Source of the DNA: Zygnema cylindricum
Lineage: Eukaryota > Streptophyta > Zygnematophyceae > Zygnematales > Zygnemataceae
DNA length: 64,000 bases
Direction of reading: 5' to 3'
Assembly (NCBI GenBank): GCA_037447655.1
Contig: JBBHKE010002914.1
Span: 119,909 to 183,908, forward strand
Shown: positions 58,101 through 64,000 of the stretch, in pieces
Layout of the letters: each line of letters starts with the position of its first letter
Position numbering within the stretch: position 1 is the stretch's first letter
Made by a program: the position numbers and the translations under genes
Notes under the pieces: generated by a model
Databases searched by the model: none
What the model was told of the DNA's origin: nothing
The model's input: only the letters and a program-made list of their open reading frames with translations

Positions 58101-59526
58101 GAAACTCAACCCGGATAACACCATTGAGCGCTACAAGGCTCGGTTAGTGGCGAAGGGATTTACCCAGAAAGAGGGAATTGACTACGAGGAGACTTTTGCT
58201 CCGGTCGTTAGGTTTCCTTTGGTTCGGATACTTCTCACTATGGCGACAGCAGAAGACATGGAAGTGCATCAGATGGACATCAAGACGGCCTTCCTACATG
58301 GAGAGTTGGAAGAGGAAATTTTTATTCGACAGCCCAAAGGATTTGTGGAGCAAGGGGAGGAAAGCAAGGTATGCCGATTGATCAAATCTTTGTATGGGCT
58401 GAAACAGGCGCCCCGGCAATGGAACAAGAAGCTCGATGAGTTTCTTACAGGTTTGGGATATATTCGGATCAGCTCAGATCACTCTATATATTTGTTTGAA
58501 GATGAGGAAGGAATTATTTTTATTGCAATTTATGTCGATGATTTGCTTGTTTTAAGTAAATCTATGGATAAAATAAATAAGTTGAAAAATGATTTAAAAG
58601 GAAGATTTGAGATGAAGGATATGGGAGAAGCAAGGTATATTTTGGGAATTCAGGTAGAAAGGGACAGAGAGAGAAAGATAATCAGATTAACTCAAAAAGA
58701 GGCCATTGGAAACATGTTAGAAAAATTCCAAATGGACAAGGCTAATAGTTGTACCACTCCTATGGATTTAAAGAAGGGAAGTGAGGGGAGTGAGGAAGAG
58801 GGAGTTATAATCTTAGATGATGAGGTAAGCCCGGAAGAGAAAAGATTTATGCAGACCATCCCTTATAGACAAGTAGTGGGCAGCCTAATATATTTTATGA
58901 ATTGTACCCGTCCGGACATAGCCGCAGCTGTAGGAGTACTAAGTAGGAGTCTGAATGCTCCCACTAAGAAAGATTGGGAGGCAGCTAAGAGAGTCCTTAG
59001 ATATCTCATAGGAACTAGGGATCTATGGTTGCATTTGGGTGGGAAAAATACTGACATCACCACTTGGAGTGATGCCAGCTATGGGGATGCTCCTATGAGG
59101 AGATGCACATCTGGATATGTATTGTATGTGGGTGATGGGGCTTGCTGCTGGAGCAGCAAGCAGCAAAAGGTCATTGCTCAGTCCACCATGGAGGCTGAGT
59201 ACATGGCTTCTTGCTCTGCTGTAAAAGAATTAATGTGGGTCAAGTCTTTGCTAGGTGAGCTTGGTCAACTTAAGAGTGGTGTCCAAAAAGTGTTTTGTGA
59301 TAATCAGGCTGCCATTGCCATTTCTGCCAATCCTAAACATCACTTTAAAGCCAAACATATGGACATTAGGCTTAGCTTTGTTAGAGAGAAAGTAGAAAAC
59401 AAGATAATCAGTTTGGAGTATAAACCAGATAGTGAAATGGTAGCTGATATGATGACCAAACCTGTTCCTTCCCCTAAATTAATTTTCTGCCGGGAGAAGT
59501 GTGGTCTTAAAATAAAGAGTGACTAG
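55168..59526 (+). CDS. Complete Ty1/copia gag-pol polyprotein (1452 aa)
   Basis: Encodes all proteins for particle formation, reverse transcription and integration. Seen in order: gag with zinc knuckle CHFCKKPGHYMAEC (residues 300-313); aspartic protease D387-SGA; gag-pre-integrase zinc residues H519, H524, C553 and C556; integrase triad D584, D647, E683 (exact D-35-E spacing); hinge; RT with KSLYGLKQAPRQWN and Y1122-VDD; RNase H D1302, E1344 and D1378; end KCGLKIKSD. The start at 55168 lies 20 bp inside the LTR, and the ATG at 55192 in the primer site is in frame. The LTR start is favoured because elements A, B1, D and E keep it in frame, while E has lost the primer-site ATG. Length is typical of copia. 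There is no frameshift between gag and pol, so gag excess must come from another mechanism. I see no lesion. Confidence 0.97.
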   Translation: MEVSELQVMGPPSRVPIFNGAGFIYWESMMSGALCEKRFWGIVSGRVRRPSNLGIPPGFTGGKFTRDADSSSTEETKEGEEVDKGKEKETVTPIAVGSAFMSPIPRNEENDIDTWDYNNMAAKHFILRHLTQGLASPHLQVERASDLWMALIEMYRSGTIQQQQLADQKIKEYVYKGGKMLDFCNELATLFMELESAGRVFSEKEKVNCLLMKLPEEFEIIVNRVQDLADSRWIWNSVVGMILVRENTIEIRRGGKSGQALAAGTDWRNNDSRKQVGNYRGERQKNQTEEFGPRTPKGLCHFCKKPGHYMAECTKLTELRLKEGQTGGPARGKKKALVTQVHEAESEDEDDELLLDEELETKNEVEIPRKQKCAFGGLKGEAGWIVDSGASMHMCKDKHLFTKIRKIPTVEIEYGDGRIVTTTLVGSVDLKVLVEGKTSIVTFSDVLFIPELNKNLISTSVLDDKGFDTSTRKGVFTASFEEEVYFTAEKGSQGMFRLILSNEKKKLYYAGVHDIMLWHKRLGHVNLDKLREMKKMGVVEGIQFGESENLSDCRGCAQGKAHRLPFPKTATYKGEKILDLVHTDIWGPARVPSPGGKRFMMTITDDWSRYSRVYFLKNKSEAQECFKQYKAWSEKLHETSIKRVKTDNGGEYTSNQFEDFLREDGVQHQKTVPENPEQNGVAERLNRTLSDSARSMLSDKKIGKKFWAEAMNCANYLKNRVLTSAVKGQTPYERWTGRKPDVSHLKVFGSQVFSLDTDRSNWKLDPKGKPGYLLGYDEDVKGYRVYDLKREDIILVKHLVVMDEGKSIDPFKHTRTVKIRFESENSDDFELPNYPGFQEDDDLAGTDQIEKDPNVEPLVLTPTEAEDVVEIDPESSDRGEVETVRKNPREPSIPATEFEGGRRSSKRLQERQVNNKVTKLSHPDEPQTYNEAMTCPERNRWKTAINEEMASIMAADTWELADCPPDRKPIGCKWVFKLKLNPDNTIERYKARLVAKGFTQKEGIDYEETFAPVVRFPLVRILLTMATAEDMEVHQMDIKTAFLHGELEEEIFIRQPKGFVEQGEESKVCRLIKSLYGLKQAPRQWNKKLDEFLTGLGYIRISSDHSIYLFEDEEGIIFIAIYVDDLLVLSKSMDKINKLKNDLKGRFEMKDMGEARYILGIQVERDRERKIIRLTQKEAIGNMLEKFQMDKANSCTTPMDLKKGSEGSEEEGVIILDDEVSPEEKRFMQTIPYRQVVGSLIYFMNCTRPDIAAAVGVLSRSLNAPTKKDWEAAKRVLRYLIGTRDLWLHLGGKNTDITTWSDASYGDAPMRRCTSGYVLYVGDGACCWSSKQQKVIAQSTMEAEYMASCSAVKELMWVKSLLGELGQLKSGVQKVFCDNQAAIAISANPKHHFKAKHMDIRLSFVREKVENKIISLEYKPDSEMVADMMTKPVPSPKLIFCREKCGLKIKSD
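55188..55203 (+). promoter_or_regulatory. Primer-binding site of B4 (half-tRNA-iMet)
   Basis: GGTTATGGGCCCACCA directly follows the LTR and matches the complement of the plant initiator tRNA-Met anticodon arm at all 16 positions. It does not match the tRNA 3' end, whose complement (TGGTATCAGAGC) is the usual plant copia primer site. It lies in the gag frame, and the ATG at 55192-55194 is the complement of the CAU anticodon. Confidence 0.88.
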
Positions 59527-59539
59527 AAAATAAGGGGAG
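59527..59539 (+). promoter_or_regulatory. Polypurine tract of B4
   Basis: AAAATAAGGGGAG directly precedes the 3' LTR, one base after the polyprotein stop codon, so the reading frame runs almost to the LTR. Confidence 0.85.
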
Positions 59540-60569
59540 TGTAGAAATAAAAGGTTATTTTAGTATTTTCTAGGTTTTGCAAAATGCAGAAAAGAAGCCG
59601 AGGCAGTCTGCCTCTAACTTCTCTCTTCAGCTCCCACACTTGTCGTAGTCACTGAAGGTTGAAGAGGGAGCTAGAGCCATGGCTGCCTATGCTGATTAGA
59701 GATAGAGTTACGGGTTATAGATTTTGGTAGATTTACTAAAATGTATATTGACGGACCTAGGATTTGAACCTAGTACCTACCGCCCGTCAACTTAGCCTGT
59801 AGCCTTAGCCATTTAGTCTGCCATCATGCTTGAAGATATATAGTTTGATAGGTATTTAAATGTTAACACGTAGTCTATTTCATTTAACGGATCTTTAAAC
59901 ATAGACACACTTTGTAAAGTACGGCGTACGAAACATCCGAAACGAATACTGCGCATTTTGTTTAGAAAGCGAAACAAATACTGCGGAAGTATTTATGACG
60001 GTCACGATTGTAATCCGGCTTAATCGGACGGCCACGAAGCATGCCGAGATCGTGGAATAGGTTTTCGGCGGTTTGCGGTTGACGTCACGTCAATTGCCAC
60101 GTGGCAAAATCACATTGGATTGCGACATCTCTTGGGATTCCAAGAACGAATCCAAAAATGGCATGTGTCGACTTGTTGGCCATGTTGTACAATATCCGTA
60201 CATAAAGTACATCGGCACTTGTACCTTATGTACGATACACTATTATGATTGGTGCCGTACTTCAGTAGATAGAGTTTAGAGAGAGATAGGACTTAGAAAA
60301 ATTTGATAGATTGGACCCTCTCTCCCAGAGAGCTGCTGTACAAAAGGTCAACTTTGACCCTTCATAACTTACTGCTCAGGAGAGCAAATTCAGAGATTCT
60401 TTTTGCTATAGACTCAGGGGAGTCTTGCCTTTACAGGGGTGAAGGTGGTCTGAGTTTTTGTTTGCCAGGGTGGCAGTTATTCTTGCTGAAAGACAAAGGG
60501 GTCAGGGTTATCCTAGAGGCTTCGTGTGAGCTGCCTACTCTGAGGTCCTATGGAGGTCTCAGAGTTACA
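59540..60569 (+). repeat. 3' LTR of B4
   Basis: 1030 bp, almost identical to 54158-55187. It is followed by the target duplication GATCC and then satellite. Confidence 0.97.
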
Positions 60570-60741
60570 GATCCTTGATCGATCAATCGCCACCGACGAT
60601 CCTCGATCGATCGATCGCTGTCGATGATCTTCGATCGATCGATCACTCGCCGACAATCCTCGATCGATCGCTCGCCGCCGATGATCCTTGATCGATCGCT
60701 TGCCGTCGCCGATCCTCGATCGATTGCTCGCCGACGATCTT
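60570..60741 (-). repeat. 28-bp GATC/CpG-rich satellite, end segment
   Basis: About six units continue the array after B4. It ends at GCCGACGATCTT, joined abruptly to RT sequence. Confidence 0.88.
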
Positions 60742-61162
60742 ATGTGACAATTAGTTCTAATCACTCTAACTACATGTTTGAAGATGAAGAAGAGGTCATT
60801 TTCATTGTTATATATGTGGATGATTAGCTTGTTTTGAGTAAGTCAATTGAAAAGATAAATCGGTTGAAAAGAGATGAGAAAGGGAGATTTGATATGAAAG
60901 ATATAGGTGAAGCAAAGTATATTCAGGGAATACAAATGGAGAGAGATAGAGAGAGGAGGGTTATTTGATTGGCTCGAAAAAAAGCCATAGTAATCATGTT
61001 AGAGAAGTTTCAGATGGACAAGGCAAATAGTTGTAAGACTCCCATGGACTTAAACAAAGTCAGTGAGGGGCGTGTAGAGGGAGGGATAATTCTCAATTGT
61101 AATGAGATGGGACCGAAAGAGAGACAGTTTATGAAGACAGTTCCATATCGGCAGGTTGTAGG
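60742..61162 (+). pseudogene. Copia RT fragment, plus strand
   Basis: It encodes ISSNHSNYMFEDEEE, then IYVDD followed at once by a TAG, LVLSKS, KYIQGIQMERDRERR, a TGA, LARKKAIVIMLEKFQMDK, and ends at PYRQVVG. The frame otherwise holds, so it decayed by point mutation. It points the opposite way to the gag half that follows, with an abrupt join at about 61162. Confidence 0.85.
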
Positions 61163-62749
61163 TTTTCATCATCTCGCGGACATCAACATAATAGGCATTC
61201 TTTTTTTCATTGCTCAAGTTAAGCCTAAACATTCCTTGACTACCCTTGTCACCAGTGAAATAGACCTCTTCATCATACTTTGCTATGAAAGTTCCCTTTC
61301 TAGTGTAAGTCTAAAAATCTTTGTCCTCGAAGACTGAGGTAGAGATGATATTTTTGCTTAGCTGAGGTATATAGAGGACGTCTGAGAATGTCACTATGGA
61401 CGTATGACCCTGCACTAGTACTTTTAGATCTACCAGTCCACTAGATCTGCAGTAACCACTCTCCCATCCCCATACTATATCTCTACAGTATGGATCTTTC
61501 TCAGCTTAGTAAATAACTGCTTTTCACAACACATATGCATTGAGGCACCCTAGTCAATAATCCAACCTTCCTGCGAAGCTTTTAGGATATCTCCGATCGC
61601 ACATTTCTGCCTCTATGGGTTCTCTTTCTCCTCTAGCATTTCGTTGAGAATAAGCTCCCCATCCTCTTCGTCCGAGATTTCCTCCTCTGCGAGCTCCCCT
61701 TTCACCTGTGTGGTCACAAGTGCCTTCTTCTTTCCGGAAGGTCCACCAGATTGGTTATCCTTGAGCCTCAGCTCCGTCGGCTTGATGCACTCCGCCATGT
61801 AGTGACCCGCTTTCTTGCAAAAATGGCAAAGCCCCTTTGGAGGTCGAGATCCAGATTCGTTCGGTTGGACTCCTCTCCCTCCTCCACCAAAACTCCCATA
61901 AGGTTTCCTGTTCTTTTGATTTCTCCAATTGGTTCCGACGGCGAAGGCTTCACCACTCTTCCCTCCACTTTGAAGCTCAATGGTGTTTTCTCTAACCAAG
62001 ATCATTCGAACCACTGTGTTCTAGATCCACCAGTTGTCTTGCAGATCGTGAACCCTATTGCCAATATTGTCATACTCCTCTGACAGCTTCATCAACAAGG
62101 TATTCACCTTCTCCTTCACAGATTCCACCTTCCTAGCACCCTCCAACTCCACAAATAAACCATCAAAATAATTACAAAAGTTAAGCATTTTCTCTCCTTT
62201 GTAACCAAATGCTTGAATTTTCTGATCTGTGAGTTTTTGTACCTTAATTGTGCCACTCTTATAAATGTCTTCAAGAGCCTCCCACAGATTTGCTGCTCTT
62301 TCTACATTAAGGTTTGGTGTGGCCACTTTGCAACTAAGGTTTCCGATAATGAAGTGATATGTGATGGAGTTGGGTAAGTCCCAAACATTAGGGTCATTCT
62401 CCTCAGTTTTAGGCATCACTTCCACCAGTACCAGCTTTGGTGCCAATCCCGATGTCATTGGTGTAAGCTTCTCCTTTCCCGTTTCCTTCCCTGTATCTAG
62501 GACACTACTTTCTCCTTTATCATCCCCCTTTTCTGACTGCCTGTATCCTATTGAGAATCGCAGTCCTCCAAATCTTGGTGGAGCTCCCAATGGTGTGGAT
62601 AGGTCTCCCACACGGCCACTAACAATAGCCCATAACCTCTTTCCAAGTAGAGCTCCCTTCATCATTTTGTTCCAGTAGATAAACCTTGTTCCGTCGAAGA
62701 TGGGCAACCTAGAGGGTGGGCCCGTAACCTGTAATTCTCTGACCTCCAT
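61163..62749 (-). pseudogene. Relic E: gag, protease and start of the integrase region
   Basis: On the minus strand the ATG (62749) in the LTR reads MEVRELQVTGPPSR through a mutated primer site. Gag is open to a TAG after DNWWI (62021), then open again with NTVVRMILVREN, zinc knuckle CHFCKKAGHYMAEC and an acidic linker to a TAG at about 61613. The protease region reads WIID, then a stop where Ser is expected, then GASMHMC. It ends near RLNLSNEKKNAYYVDV, at the inverted join with the RT fragment. Integrase, RT and RNase H of this element are missing in this orientation. The gag differs clearly from B and D (for example GYRQSEKGDDKG), so E is a separate lineage. Confidence 0.85.
62715..62729 (-). 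promoter_or_regulatory. Primer-binding site of relic E, ATG lost
   Basis: On the minus strand GGTTACGGGCCCACC: the half-tRNA site with one change, which turns the in-frame ATG into ACG. Confidence 0.75.
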
Positions 62750-63778
62750 TGGTACATAGAATGTGCAGCTTACTTGAAGCCTCTATGATAAGTTGAAGTG
62801 CCTCCCTTCTCTTAAGAACAACTGCCACCCTGGAAGGCAATGACTCTGACTGCCTTCATCCTTGTGAAGGATAGACTCCAGTGAGCCCAATGGAAAAAGA
62901 ATTACTTAAACGCCCAACCAGGCAATTAATTATCATGTGGCAAAGATGCTAGTTTTTATACAAGCTCCCTGAGAGAGAGGCGGCTACTTGCCCAAAAACT
63001 CTAAGTCCTAAACCCCTCTCTAAACCCCATAGTACTGAAGTACGAAACTAATCAAATGACTGTACAGTACAGGAAGGTACTACAGCCGATGTACTTCCTG
63101 TACAGCCACAGTACGATATAGCCATCGAGGGGACGCTTGTTACCTCTAGACTCGACTCCGTGTTTCCCGTGAAGTCTACAAGCTACTGACTGGTCGCCAC
63201 CAGGTGTTCGGTGACGTAACGACTTCAAACAACCAAGGCGGCCATTCCGCAATGGTGGCTTGGATGGGAGTCCTCTGATGCTACTCGGCTTTTAATTCGC
63301 GGCGTCGAAATTAAGTGTCCGCACCACTGAATTTCGTGCGGTCCGTACGAGTATCCGTGTGGCTGCAAAATCCCTAAATGAATATATTTTACAAACCCAC
63401 AATTGCGTAAATCGACTAAATCCACTTGTTTCTGTTTATATAGCTATAAAACCCTATATAGGCCGACACTGGTACTAGACTATAGGAAACAACGGTCGGC
63501 TAGTCAAGCAGTCTGTAAGGACCAGGATCAAATCCTTAGTTTGTCAGCTTTTTGCAAAGGGCTGATCCCCCTATTTTCGCTTTTTGCATAGGGTTGATCC
63601 CCCTATTTTCTTTTGGCTGCTCAAGCAGCCATGGCTTAATCTCTCTCTCATCGATCTTCAGTGACTGCAACAAATATGGGGACTGGAGAGAGGGAAAGCA
63701 GAGCTCGATTGCCTAATGCGACCTTTTTATTTTGCTACATACTGACCTAGAAAATACAAAATATAAACCCAAAATACA
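62730..63778 (-). repeat. 5' LTR of relic E
   Basis: About 1.05 kb, diverged from the B and D LTRs but with the same landmarks: GCAGCCATGGCTTAATC (63625-63641), TTCAGTGACTGCAACAAAT (63658-63676), an antisense T-arm-like block near 63520-63550 and GTAC motifs (63060-63115). The outer end is uncertain by several bases. No second LTR is present. Confidence 0.75.
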
Positions 63779-64000
63779 AAATATTGTCTTAATTAAGTGG
63801 TTATATTAACTTTGAAGTTTGGACCTTAATCAGCACATTAGTTGTTTTAAAATCATTCTGACCAAATAGTACGAAAAAATGGGAGGTAGTATTCCACAAA
63901 CAACATTGCTGGTTGCATGAAATGTTTGGCTCAAATTAATGTTGTTCTGGTTATTTTCCCCTTTACGCAGTTCTGAGAAGTCGATTTTTGGAAAAGTTCC
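63779..64000. other. Unassigned AT-rich flank
   Basis: I see no gene, LTR or tandem repeat in these last 222 bases. Confidence 0.4.

Larger units (their letters stand above)
54158..60569 (+). mobile_element. Intact young copia element B4
   Basis: About 6.4 kb, flanked by GATCC (54153-54157, 60570-60574). The LTRs 54158-55187 and 59540-60569 have equal length. By eye I find only two differences: TGTGGAAAT/TGTAGAAAT at the left end and GAGAGAAAATTC/GAGAGCAAATTC at the 55000 position. A single full-length polyprotein frame, a primer site and a polypurine tract are all present. It is the best candidate in the window for a source element and could supply enzymes to element A. Confidence 0.97.

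Overview
The window looks like repeat-only plant nuclear DNA. I see no host gene, rRNA gene or CRISPR array. Almost everything is LTR retrotransposon of the Ty1/copia superfamily (order gag, protease, integrase, RT, RNase H) or tandem repeat. The best lineage clue is the primer-binding site. In most elements here it complements the anticodon arm of a plant-type initiator methionine tRNA, including bases that differ in the animal tRNA. I cannot name the species.

Layout. 1-5886: a decayed copia element (family C), cut by the window edge. 5887-7190: a polypyrimidine tract split by a solo LTR. 7660-33465: one minisatellite rich in TGACGTGGC, split into five pieces by insertions: a non-autonomous element A (8053-19067, TSD ATGTT) with copia element B1 nested in its 3' LTR (12002-18449, TSD GTACG); a solo LTR (19355-20380); a rearranged nest of two copia elements (20469-31624); and a solo LTR (32288-33357, TSD ACATC). 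33466-36186: AT-rich repeated DNA split by a family C solo LTR. 36187-60741: a GATC- and CpG-rich satellite with a unit of about 28 bp, which flips orientation at about 39313 and carries copia element D (39872-46306, TSD CGACG) and the intact young element B4 (54158-60569, TSD GATCC). 60742-63778: a rearranged relic, E.

How the parts work together. B4 has one uninterrupted reading frame of 1452 codons with all catalytic residues in place and two nearly identical LTRs, so it is the best candidate for an active element. Elements A, B, D and E share an unusual start arrangement: gag begins inside the 5' LTR and reads through the primer-binding site. Element A has kept gag and the cis signals but replaced pol with an unrecognised, internally duplicated basic ORF, so it could only move with help in trans. 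LTRs of different families share non-coding modules: a U3 stem-loop followed by CCATGGCT, a hairpin resembling a tRNA T-arm on the antisense strand, and a GTAC-rich block beside ATTGGT.

All element boundaries were found by eye from LTR pairs and target-site duplications. Solo LTR and relic ends are good to a few bases, and sequence identities are by inspection, not alignment.
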